Below, piece by piece: positions 24,467-33,835 of a stretch of DNA of 33,835 bases; the stretch's first letter is position 1, and each line of letters opens with the position of its first letter. The translations under genes were made by a program, and so were the position numbers. The notes beneath the pieces are model-generated. The model saw nothing but the letters and a program-made list of their open reading frames with translations. It was not told the origin of the DNA and searched no databases. Origin of the DNA: Streptomyces scabichelini (GTDB taxonomy: Bacteria > Actinomycetota > Actinomycetes > Streptomycetales > Streptomycetaceae); contig NZ_JAAKZY010000111.1 in the NCBI RefSeq assembly GCF_011045015.1, positions 1 through 33,835 of the forward strand, given 5' to 3'.

Positions 24467-26050
24467 TCACTGCTCGCGCAGCGGAACCGACACGTACGAC
24501 GGGTCGGCCGCGGGTGAGGAGAAGGTCAGCTGCGCGCCGGTCGGGTTGTGCTCGATGTAGAGCGGGTCGACCGTGTCGACGACCAGAGCGAGCCGATGCC
24601 CTGCCGGGACGTCGTAGGCCGTGGAGAACAGCTCCAGGTCGACGCCGAACGGCTTGCCGGGCGTCTGCCCGTGGAAGGTGTACGGCGCGTTGCTGACCAG
24701 CTTGCCGAGGCCGAGCGGGCCCACGTCGTAGAGGTACGCGACGAGGGTGCCGCTCTCCTTGGTGCTGGTGACCGTGGTGTGCAGCTTCGTCGTCCCGCGC
24801 ACTCGCTCAGCGCTCGCGTACTTCTCCGACTGCCATACGGCGGCGTAGCGGCGCGGCAGGAGGGGCATCGAGGCCATCGGGGGCAACCGGGCCACCTGGT
24901 CGAGGATGCTGGACAGGAAGATGATCCCGCCGTCCGCGCCGGAGTTGACGTTGGCGCGAATCGTGGTGGTGCCCGCGAGGTCGATCTTCTTCCGGGTCGC
25001 GGTGACCGACTTCCAGTCCGGGTAGCCCTCGAAGTCGCCCGTGGAACGGGACTTGAGCCGGACGGGCTGCTCGCGGTCGATGCCGTTGTCCGTTCCCTTG
25101 AGGTAGTGGTCGAACCAGCGGGAGGTGTCGGTCCACACGTCGTTGGGCAGGCCGAACAGCCCGGTCGCCTCGTTGGTGGCGTGGTCGCCGGGGCGCAGCT
25201 CCAGTCGCTTGGGGCCGGTCAGCTTCTCGTAGAAGTCGGCGTACTGGTTGGGCGGGAAGATCGTGTCGCCCCAGGCGTTGGCGAGCATGACCGCCGTGCC
25301 GTTGGCGTTGATCCGGTCGACGTACGTACCGGGGGAACGTTTCTTCCCCCAGGCGATGAGCTCCGGCTCCCTGGACAGGTCGGAGGCGAAGAAGTCCTTG
25401 AAGATCTGCTTGAGTTCGGGGCTCTGGCGGCCGGTGATGGTGCCGGCGCCGTCCAGCAGGGCGGCAGCCTGGGAGTGCTGGGTGCGGCCCGAGTAGATCG
25501 AGTCGATCAGGTCCGCCCAGCCGCTCAGTGCGGCAACCGCCTTGATGCGCTTGTCGTGTGCGGCGGCGAGCAGGCTGATGCCGGCGCCGTACGAGAGGCC
25601 CGCCATGCCGACCTTCTCCGCGTCGGCCGGGGTGTTGGCGAGGGCCCAGTCGATCACCTTGGAGGCGTCGGCGACGTCGGGCGGGCCCGCGACCTCGATG
25701 TAGCCGCCGGACTGCCAGAAGCCGCGGACGTTGTAACTGACGACCACATAGCCGGAGTTGGCGAGCTTCTGGGCCTGGGCGAGGTACTCGACCTGGGGCA
25801 GGCCCCAGCTCGTCGGCAGCACGATCAGTGGGTAGTGGCGGGTGCCGTCGGCGTCCGCGGGGGTGACGACGTTGGCCTTGAGGGTGGTGCCGCCGTCGCC
25901 GGCGATGTCGACGAACCGGACGCCGGCCGCGGCCGACACGGCGGGCGCCGACTGTGCGGCGGGGGCGAGTCCGAGGGCCGTACCGGCGAGCAGAGTCGCC
26001 GAAACGGCACCGACGGTGGTGGTGCGCAGGGCCTTGCGAGGGCTTCCCAT
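24467..26050 (-). CDS. Secreted CocE/NonD-type alpha/beta-hydrolase (peptidase S15-like)
   Basis: 527 residues. A twin-Arg-free signal peptide (about 1-34, ending QSAPA) precedes an alpha/beta-hydrolase with the nucleophile elbow GLSYGAG (Ser153). VVSYNVRGFWQSGG precedes it and the catalytic His is in RPGDHATNE. The C-terminal third is the beta-sandwich (jelly-roll) domain of X-Pro dipeptidyl-peptidases and cocaine esterase. It is expected to cleave an ester or a peptide after Pro outside the cell; which one cannot be said. The ATG at 26050 has a GAGGAG ribosome site 6 nt upstream. Its promoter region contains three AGTAAC repeats. Confidence 0.92.
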   Translation of the reverse strand: MGSPRKALRTTTVGAVSATLLAGTALGLAPAAQSAPAVSAAAGVRFVDIAGDGGTTLKANVVTPADADGTRHYPLIVLPTSWGLPQVEYLAQAQKLANSGYVVVSYNVRGFWQSGGYIEVAGPPDVADASKVIDWALANTPADAEKVGMAGLSYGAGISLLAAAHDKRIKAVAALSGWADLIDSIYSGRTQHSQAAALLDGAGTITGRQSPELKQIFKDFFASDLSREPELIAWGKKRSPGTYVDRINANGTAVMLANAWGDTIFPPNQYADFYEKLTGPKRLELRPGDHATNEATGLFGLPNDVWTDTSRWFDHYLKGTDNGIDREQPVRLKSRSTGDFEGYPDWKSVTATRKKIDLAGTTTIRANVNSGADGGIIFLSSILDQVARLPPMASMPLLPRRYAAVWQSEKYASAERVRGTTKLHTTVTSTKESGTLVAYLYDVGPLGLGKLVSNAPYTFHGQTPGKPFGVDLELFSTAYDVPAGHRLALVVDTVDPLYIEHNPTGAQLTFSSPAADPSYVSVPLREQ

Positions 26051-26089
26051 GGGTCACTCCTCACTCGTGTCAGTGCAAAGTGACCCGAC

Positions 26090-26144
26090 AGTAACCGCTG
26101 TCCCTTACCGCAAGTAACCCGTCGGTAAGTTACGTGGCAGTAAC
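26090..26144. promoter_or_regulatory. AGTAAC repeat cluster upstream of the CocE-like gene
   Basis: AGTAAC occurs at 26090-26095, 26113-26118 and 26139-26144, about 23 and 26 nt apart, with TTACCG and GGTAAGTTAC half sites between them. The cluster lies 40-95 nt upstream of the start codon. It looks like a regulator-binding array, but the regulator is not identifiable. Confidence 0.4.
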
Positions 26145-26166
26145 GATCGTTGAAATGTAATGAAAC

Positions 26167-26922
26167 CTAGGAGGCGCGATGTCCCTTCTGGGGAGCGGCC
26201 TCTGGTATCGGGGTCTGCGCGGCCTTCGTGACGTCCGCGACGACTTCGACGACATCGGCGCCGTACGCCTGCGAGTTGACGACTTTCAGGAGCAGGACGA
26301 AGGAGTTGTTGCCGTGCTTGCGCGACAACCGCTCATGATGGCGGGAGAGATAGCGGGTGGCCGCCTGGTTGGTGATCGCTCGCTGGCCGCAGAAGACGAA
26401 CACGGGTCGCGCTGTGCGGCCCTGACCGGCGGTGAGCCGGGCGAGGAAGGCGTACTCGCTCTTGCCGGGCTCCAGGCGATAGGTCTCGCCGCCGATCTGG
26501 AAGGCACCGCGGTCCGGGCCGGGCTCCGGGTCCGTGTTCAGACGGATGCCCGGCAGCAGCGAGTGCAGATGTGCGGCCATCCGGCGGTTCGCCGACGGAT
26601 GGCCCACGCAGAACTCCGTACGCTCCCCGAAGCCCTGCTGTGCCGCGTCGTGCGCGACGAGTTGGTTGTGTGCCCCGCAGTCCTTGATCAGCGCGGCGAG
26701 TTCGAGCAGCGCCAGCACATCGTGGCGCACGACCGTGAGATCGGGGCCGCCCGCATCGCGGTTCACCACCAGCAGTGACTCGGAGTTCTCGGGCAGCCCG
26801 AAGAACGCCTGCTTGCGGCGCAGTCTGCGCTTCCACAGGTACGTACGGGCGAGCCAGCCCAGCGCGGCGCCGACGGCGGCCACGACCACGCCCAGAACGA
26901 TGTTGCGCACGTCGTCATTCAT
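26167..26922 (-). CDS. Membrane-anchored protein of unknown function
   Basis: 251 residues. One N-terminal membrane helix (about 7-28, IVLGVVVAAVGAALGWLA) is followed at once by a very basic run (KRRLRRK), so the remaining 220 residues are predicted to be cytoplasmic. The soluble part contains FFGLPENSESLLVVNRDAGG, ELAALIKDCGAH, CVGHPSANRRMAAHL and VFVFCGQRAITNQAATRYL, which look like a folded globular domain rather than low complexity. No known family or catalytic motif is recognised. It is divergent from the gamma-glutamyltransferase gene. Confidence 0.8.
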   Translation of the reverse strand: MNDDVRNIVLGVVVAAVGAALGWLARTYLWKRRLRRKQAFFGLPENSESLLVVNRDAGGPDLTVVRHDVLALLELAALIKDCGAHNQLVAHDAAQQGFGERTEFCVGHPSANRRMAAHLHSLLPGIRLNTDPEPGPDRGAFQIGGETYRLEPGKSEYAFLARLTAGQGRTARPVFVFCGQRAITNQAATRYLSRHHERLSRKHGNNSFVLLLKVVNSQAYGADVVEVVADVTKAAQTPIPEAAPQKGHRAS

Positions 26923-26968
26923 GGGCGCGCATGCTAGCGGGCGCCGCCGAACGCTGTCCGGAGTAGCC

Positions 26969-26998
26969 CTGACGCGCCCATGGCAACCGCGTTACGCT
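26969..26998 (+). promoter_or_regulatory. Promoter of the gamma-glutamyltransferase gene
   Basis: CTGACG (26969-26974), an 18-nt spacer and TACGCT (26993-26998). A start near 27005 gives a leader of about 22 nt carrying GGAGG 5 nt before the ATG. Confidence 0.5.
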
Positions 26999-27027
26999 GC
27001 GCGGACAGCCGTTGACTGGAGGTACTG

Positions 27028-28821
27028 ATGGCTCGCCCTGTCGCACGGAAACTGGCGGTTCTGGCGGTTTCGGCCGCGGTCGTCTCGGTGGGGGCTGCGC
27101 CGCCCGAGGCCGGCACCTCTGCCGAGAAGACGCCGATTGCCGTCGGGTACGGCGGGGCCGTGGCGAGCGTCGACGCGGACGCGTCCGCCGCCGGTATCGA
27201 GGTCCTGCGCAAGGGCGGCAACGCGGTGGACGCGGCCGTCGCCACGGCTGCCGCGCTCGGCGTCACCGAGCCGTACTCGTCGGGCATCGGCGGGGGCGGC
27301 TACTTCGTCTACTACGACGCCAAGTCCCGTACGGTGCACAGCATCGACGGACGCGAGACGGCACCGCTGACCGCCGACTCGGGGCTCTTCCTGGAGAACG
27401 GGCAGCCGATCCCGTTCGCCGACGCGGTGACCAGCGGCCTCGGCGTGGGAACGCCAGGCACACCCGCCACCTGGCAGACGGCGCTCGACGCCTGGGGCAG
27501 CAAGCCGCTCGGGCCGCTCCTGAAGCCCGCCGAGCGGCTCGCGCGCGACGGGTTCACCGTCGACGCGACGTTCCGCTCGCAGACGCAGTCCAACCAGGCG
27601 CGCTTCAAGGACTTCCCGGACACGGCCGAGCTGTTCCTGCCCGGAGGGGCACTGCCCGTGGTCGGCTCGACCTTCAAGAACCCCGATCTGGCCCGTACGT
27701 ACGAGGAGTTGGGCCGCAAGGGCGTCGGCGCGCTCTACCACGGCAAGCTGGCGCGCGACATCGTCGACACGGTCAACGACCCGCCCGTGGACCCGGCGTC
27801 GGGCCGCAACGCGCGCCCCGGAGAGCTGTCCCTGAAGGACCTCGCGGCGTACGAGACGAACCGGCAGGCCCCGACGAAGACGACGTACCGCGGTCTGGGC
27901 GTCTACTCCATCGCGCCCTCGTCCTCCGGCGGCACCACGGTCGGTGAGGCGCTCAACATCCTTGAGAACACCGACCTTTCGAAGGCCACGGACGTCGAGT
28001 ACCTGCACCGCTACATCGAGGCGAGCCGGATCGCGTTCGCGGACCGGGGGCGCTGGGTGGGCGATCCCGCCTTCGAGGACGTACCGACGAAGGAACTGCT
28101 GTCGCAGAAGTACGCCGACTCGCGCGAGTGCCTGATCAAGGACGACGCGGTGCTGACGAGCCCGCTCGCGCCCGGCGACCCGCGCAACCCGGCGGCCTGC
28201 TCCACCGGCGGACAGGCGGCGCCCACGACGTACGAGGGTGAGAACACCACACACCTCACGGCCTCCGACAAGTGGGGCAACGTCGTCGCGTACACCCTCA
28301 CCATCGAGCAGACCGGCGGCAGCGGCATCACCGTCCCGGACCGGGGCTTCATCCTCAACAACGAGCTGACGGACTTCTCCTTCACGCCCGCGAGCCCCGG
28401 CGTGCACGACCCGAACCTGCCGGGTCCCGGCAAGCGGCCGCGCTCGTCGATCTCGCCGACGATCGTGCTGGACAAGGACGACAAGCCCGTGGTGGCGCTC
28501 GGTTCGCCGGGCGGCGCGACCATCATCACGACCGTGCTGCAGACGCTGACCGGCTTCCTCGACCGTGGTCTCCCGCTGGTCGACGCGATCGCCGCGCCGC
28601 GCGCCAGTCAGCGCAACCAGACGACGACCGAGCTCGAACCGGGCTTGTGGAACAGTGAGTTGAGGACGCGGCTCGAAGCGATCGGTCACGGTTTCCGCGA
28701 GAACCCGGAGATCGGCGCGGCGACGGGCATCCAGCGGCTGCCGAACGGGAAGTGGCTGGCGGCGGCGGAGACGGTACGGCGAGGGGGCGGCTCGGCGATG
28801 GTGGTGACACCGGCGCCGTAA
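27028..28821 (+). CDS. ggt: Gamma-glutamyltransferase, secreted proenzyme
   Basis: 597 residues, the normal length. An N-terminal signal-like stretch (about 1-25) leads into the large-subunit region (GYGGAVASVDADAS, GGNAVDAAVATAAALGV, SGIGGGGYFVYYD). The autocleavage site is in ENTTHLT, where Thr407 should become the N-terminal nucleophile of the small subunit. The small subunit carries PDRGFILNNELTDFS, RPRSSISPTIV and GSPGGATIITT, which shape the gamma-glutamyl pocket. The enzyme transfers or hydrolyses gamma-glutamyl groups from glutathione and related peptides outside the membrane. GGAGG lies 5 nt before the ATG. Confidence 0.95.
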   Translation: MARPVARKLAVLAVSAAVVSVGAAPPEAGTSAEKTPIAVGYGGAVASVDADASAAGIEVLRKGGNAVDAAVATAAALGVTEPYSSGIGGGGYFVYYDAKSRTVHSIDGRETAPLTADSGLFLENGQPIPFADAVTSGLGVGTPGTPATWQTALDAWGSKPLGPLLKPAERLARDGFTVDATFRSQTQSNQARFKDFPDTAELFLPGGALPVVGSTFKNPDLARTYEELGRKGVGALYHGKLARDIVDTVNDPPVDPASGRNARPGELSLKDLAAYETNRQAPTKTTYRGLGVYSIAPSSSGGTTVGEALNILENTDLSKATDVEYLHRYIEASRIAFADRGRWVGDPAFEDVPTKELLSQKYADSRECLIKDDAVLTSPLAPGDPRNPAACSTGGQAAPTTYEGENTTHLTASDKWGNVVAYTLTIEQTGGSGITVPDRGFILNNELTDFSFTPASPGVHDPNLPGPGKRPRSSISPTIVLDKDDKPVVALGSPGGATIITTVLQTLTGFLDRGLPLVDAIAAPRASQRNQTTTELEPGLWNSELRTRLEAIGHGFRENPEIGAATGIQRLPNGKWLAAAETVRRGGGSAMVVTPAP

Positions 28822-28880
28822 GCCGCCACGACATGGCGTACATGACATGGCGTAATACGCCGTAAAGCTCAGTCACCCGC

Positions 28881-31490
<2,610 letters not shown>

Positions 31491-31603
31491 CCGTTCCGGC
31501 GTCCCGAGCCGGCCGGCCGGGACGCGCTCGCTGCTGTGACGTGCCGGTCCGCACGAGTGCCCCTGACTCCGTCGGCTTACACGTGGGGGCGCTGTGGGAG
31601 GGC

Positions 31604-31690
31604 AGTACGACTGGTGCGGGTTGGATGTGGCTGGTCGCGCCCACGCGGCGGAGCCGCACATTGTCACAGCCCCGCGCCCCTGAAGGGCGC
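31604..31690 (-). repeat. Dispersed intergenic repeat, copy D, with hairpin
   Basis: The block 31626-31658 is identical to 8483-8515 in copy A, and the flanks match for about 80 nt in all. A 6-bp hairpin (31674-31679 with 31685-31690) follows on the side of the methionine aminopeptidase stop (31717), where it would end that transcript. The rest of the 226-nt gap to the Clp start has a GTCCCG/CGGGAC inverted repeat at 31501-31523 and nothing else recognisable. Confidence 0.75.
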
Positions 31691-31716
31691 CCCTGACGGG
31701 GCCCGTCAGCGTGCTC

Positions 31717-32484
31717 TTAGCGGGACGTCAGGATTCGGGGGCCTGTCTCTGTGATGGCCACTGTGTGTTCTGTGTGGGCTGCTCGGGAGCCGTCGTTGGT
31801 GCGGAGGGTCCAGCCGTCGGGGGCCGCGTGGTAGCCGTCGGTGCCGCCGCCGATGAGCATGGGCTCGATGGCGAGGACCATGCCGTGGCGGAGGGGGAGT
31901 CCGCGGCCGGGGCGGCCCTCGTTCGGGACCGGCGGGTCCTCGTGCATACGGCGGCCCACGCCGTGGCCGCCGAAGCCGTCCGGGATGCCGTAACCCGCCG
32001 CACGGCACACCGTGCCGATCGCGTGCGCGATGTCGCCGATGCGGTTGCCGACGACGGCCGCCTCGATGCCCGCCGCCAGCGCGCGCTCGGCGGTCTCCAC
32101 GAGTCGTACGTCGGCGGCGCGCGGCTCGCCCACCACGAAGCTGATCGCCGAGTCGCCGACCCAGCCGTCCAGCTCGGCACCGAAGTCGATGGAGACGAGG
32201 TCGCCGTCGCGCAGGCGGTAGCCGGTCGGGATGCCGTGCACGATCGCGTCGTTCACGGAAGCGCAGATGACCGCCGGGAAGGGGGTGGGGGCGAAGGAGG
32301 GGCGATAGCCGAGGAACGGGGAGCCGGCACCCGCACGGCGCAGGACGTCATGGGCGACCTCGTCCAGCTCCAGGAGTGAGACATCCACGTCGGCGGCCTC
32401 CCGCACCGCCGTGAGGGCACGGCCCACGACCTGGCCCGCTTCGTACATCGCGTCGATGGACGTGTCCGTCTTCAGTTCCACCAT
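31717..32484 (-). CDS. map: Methionine aminopeptidase, type I
   Basis: 255 residues, the usual type I length. All five metal ligands are present: Asp100 (SIDFGAE), Asp111 (GWVGDSA), His174 (FGGHGVGR), Glu207 (LAIEPML) and Glu239 (HTEHTV), plus the substrate-contact His83 in IVHGIP. It removes the initiator methionine from new proteins. A TATAGT box ends 7 nt before the ATG, so the mRNA is probably leaderless. Streptomyces usually carry more than one map gene; divergence from a dedicated small regulator suggests this is a conditionally expressed copy. Confidence 0.95.
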   Translation of the reverse strand: MVELKTDTSIDAMYEAGQVVGRALTAVREAADVDVSLLELDEVAHDVLRRAGAGSPFLGYRPSFAPTPFPAVICASVNDAIVHGIPTGYRLRDGDLVSIDFGAELDGWVGDSAISFVVGEPRAADVRLVETAERALAAGIEAAVVGNRIGDIAHAIGTVCRAAGYGIPDGFGGHGVGRRMHEDPPVPNEGRPGRGLPLRHGMVLAIEPMLIGGGTDGYHAAPDGWTLRTNDGSRAAHTEHTVAITETGPRILTSR

Positions 32485-32491
32485 GCCAATT

Positions 32492-32517
32492 ACTATACCG
32501 CTTGCCGGTATTAGAAT
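32492..32517. promoter_or_regulatory. Back-to-back promoters with shared operator between map and the XRE gene
   Basis: The inverted repeat ATACCG-CTTGC-CGGTAT (32495-32511) overlaps TATAGT, the -10 of map on the minus strand (32492-32497). It directly abuts TAGAAT, the -10 of the XRE gene (32512-32517). Both -10 boxes are about 6-7 nt from their start codons. A protein bound to the palindrome would block both promoters. Confidence 0.7.
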
Positions 32518-32523
32518 GGGGTC

Positions 32524-32775
32524 ATGGTGCGCACCCCCTTGACTCCTGAAGAGCGTGAACGCGGCGAGCGGCTCGGCCGGTTGCTGCGTGACGCCCGTGG
32601 CGGCCGCAGCATGGCGGAGATCGCCGCGAGCGCGGGCCTCTCCGCCGAGACACTCCGCAAGATCGAGACCGGTCGCGCCCCGACCCCCGCCTTCTTTACC
32701 GTGGCGGCCCTGGCCGGAGTGCTGGGCCTTTCGCTGGACGAGATCGCGGGAAGCTGCGCTCTGGCTGGGGTGTAG
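32524..32775 (+). CDS. Small XRE-family helix-turn-helix regulator
   Basis: 83 residues, almost entirely one HTH_3 domain: SMAEIAASAGLSAETLRKIETGRAPTPA (29-56) is the helix-turn-helix and LAGVLGLSLDEIAGSC completes the bundle. No ligand domain is present. The ATG lies 6 nt after TAGAAT, so the mRNA is leaderless. A palindrome overlapping this promoter and that of divergent map suggests it represses itself and map. Such compact XRE proteins are common, but this pairing is inferred from layout. Confidence 0.92.
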   Translation: MVRTPLTPEERERGERLGRLLRDARGGRSMAEIAASAGLSAETLRKIETGRAPTPAFFTVAALAGVLGLSLDEIAGSCALAGV

Positions 32776-32781
32776 ACGACC

Positions 32782-32898
32782 TTCGTGTTACGGGGCTCAG
32801 TGGCGCCGAAAAGCCCATGTCGCACAGGTACGTTGAGAGTGGAGCGGAGCACTCCGCGTCCGGTCCGCAAACTTCTCGTAGCGGTTCCGTAACACGAA
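32782..32898. repeat. Widely spaced 12-bp inverted repeat enclosing a 14-bp palindrome
   Basis: TTCGTGTTACGG (32782-32793) is repeated as its exact complement at 32887-32898. Inside lies GCGGAG-CA-CTCCGC (32844-32857). The segment fills the gap between the XRE gene and the last gene; a further CCTGA/TCAGG hairpin is at 32916-32930. No gene is seen in this 174-nt gap. Confidence 0.7.
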
Positions 32899-32949
32899 TG
32901 GTGTTTTCTACGGGGCCTGAGTACTTCAGGCTGGCGTGGGGTGAACGTA

Positions 32950-33835
32950 ATGGCGGTGGAACAACTCCCGGGCCAGGTGCGGGAGTTCGCGCAGTACCTC
33001 AAAGGCCTGCTGACCCGGCTTGACCAGGGCGGCGGGTGGTGCGGTGTGTTCTGGCAGCGCGATCCCGAGGGAATGCGGGCCTGCCTGGACGGCTGGGAGG
33101 TGCCCCCGTGGGACGTCGTGGAGGCGCTCCTGCGGGATCTCGCCGCGGAATACGGCGAGCGGGCCGCCGCGCAGGAGTTGGAGCGGGCGCGAGTCCTCCA
33201 CCAAGCCTCACTCGCCGCGTACGACGCCCGCCCCGGCGGCCGGGACGCCCTCAGCGACCGCCTCGACGTCATGCTCCGCGAACAGCGCTACGCCGCCGAA
33301 CGCCATGCGGAACTGGCCCAGTTGCTCCGTACCGTCGCCTCCCGCGAGGAAGCCGACTCCATACGCCTCGACCTGGCCTGGGCCCGCGACGACCACGAAC
33401 GCGCCACCGCCCGCTGCGCCGAACTCCGTTCACGCATGGACGAGTTGGACCGCCGGACCGCGGGCGGGTACGCGCGGGATGCGATGACGATTCCGCCGGG
33501 CGACGGCGGGGGCGTGGTCTGGGTCGACGACGAGGCGTTCGGCGGGGGCGGGGGTTCGTCGGACGGGGATTCGTCGGACGAGACGTCGTCCCATGGGCGC
33601 GTCGGCGCGTATGGCGGTGCTGACCGTCCCACCGCGGGACGTGAAGGCGCGCACCGCCGGGAGCCGACCGAGGACGACTGGCCGGACATCTGGCGGGACT
33701 CGAGCGACTCGGCCGACTCGGCCGCGCAACGAGCCAGCTGGCAGCCTGGTCCCGATTCCGGCCCCGACAGCCGGATGTCCGGCTTTTCGGAGCACACCAG
33801 CTCGGATGACCGGTCTGATGCCGCCGCCTCCCGCC
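32950..33835 (+). CDS. Coiled-coil protein of unknown function (partial)
   Basis: 295 codons are visible and the frame is still open at the window end. The N-terminal 65 residues look globular (QVREFAQYLKGLLTRLDQ, WCGVFWQRDPEGMRACLDGW, WDVVEALLRDLA). Residues about 65-170 are rich in Arg, Glu, Ala and Leu with heptad spacing, indicating a coiled coil. The rest is Gly/Ser/Asp-rich and acidic (SSDGDSSDETSS, RDSSDSADSAA), probably disordered. No signal peptide or known domain is seen. The ATG at 32950 has GGTGA 5 nt upstream; a GTG at 32941 is also in frame. I recognise the type as recurring in Streptomyces but cannot assign a function. Confidence 0.85.
   Translation, partial: MAVEQLPGQVREFAQYLKGLLTRLDQGGGWCGVFWQRDPEGMRACLDGWEVPPWDVVEALLRDLAAEYGERAAAQELERARVLHQASLAAYDARPGGRDALSDRLDVMLREQRYAAERHAELAQLLRTVASREEADSIRLDLAWARDDHERATARCAELRSRMDELDRRTAGGYARDAMTIPPGDGGGVVWVDDEAFGGGGGSSDGDSSDETSSHGRVGAYGGADRPTAGREGAHRREPTEDDWPDIWRDSSDSADSAAQRASWQPGPDSGPDSRMSGFSEHTSSDDRSDAAASR

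Noticed and set aside
26992..28848. A 618-codon minus-strand frame opposite gamma-glutamyltransferase
   Set aside because: Antisense artefact; the plus strand has all family motifs and a ribosome site.
31491..31600. Heat-shock operator (CIRCE or HAIR) upstream of the Clp gene
   Set aside because: Only an isolated GCACTC half-like sequence is present; no full inverted repeat of either type.

Overview
The window is very GC-rich (third codon positions almost always G or C), with many leaderless starts, Streptomyces-type -10 boxes (TAGnnT) and families typical of Streptomyces. It is most likely a chromosomal segment of a Streptomyces, or a close relative, at the edge of a type I polyketide biosynthetic cluster. 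No tRNA, rRNA, CRISPR array, transposase or phage gene was recognised.

Region 1 (1-5.2 kb, minus strand): the 5' part of a modular polyketide synthase. It has a KSQ loading ketosynthase, an acyltransferase with methylmalonyl-type signatures, an ACP and the start of the first extension KS, and it runs off the window. The reading frame has three rare TTA codons, which suggests bldA control. Upstream lies an ECF sigma factor operon: a 29-residue membrane peptide, the sigma factor, and an overlapping small cysteine-containing membrane protein.

Region 2 (5.2-8.5 kb): a secreted RNase Sa-type ribonuclease and a 66-residue membrane protein, framed by two oppositely oriented copies of a 44-nt hairpin element. 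A NarL-type two-component system follows.

Region 3 (8.5-12.4 kb): sugar metabolism. A Gfo/Idh/MocA dehydrogenase is divergent from a GntR/HutC regulator, followed by a ROK-family glucokinase-like kinase with an overlapping membrane-protein gene.

Region 4 (12.4-21 kb): a SNF2 ATPase overlapping a SWIM zinc-finger protein gene, then a PcaD-PcaC-like fusion, an MBL-fold hydrolase and exonuclease III. The SNF2 and exonuclease III genes both have a promoter resembling the mycobacterial damage-inducible (RecA-NDp/PafBC) consensus, so this stretch may be partly DNA-damage regulated.

Region 5 (21-33.8 kb): a secreted GDSL esterase, a small DUF6278-type protein, an apparently solitary amino-acid ABC ATPase, a secreted CocE/S15-type hydrolase, a membrane-anchored protein of unknown function, gamma-glutamyltransferase, a ClpC-like AAA+ unfoldase, methionine aminopeptidase divergent from a tiny XRE regulator, and the start of a coiled-coil protein that runs off the window. 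A dispersed GC-rich hairpin repeat occurs in four intergenic gaps. Everything here was read by eye; no database search or folding program was run.
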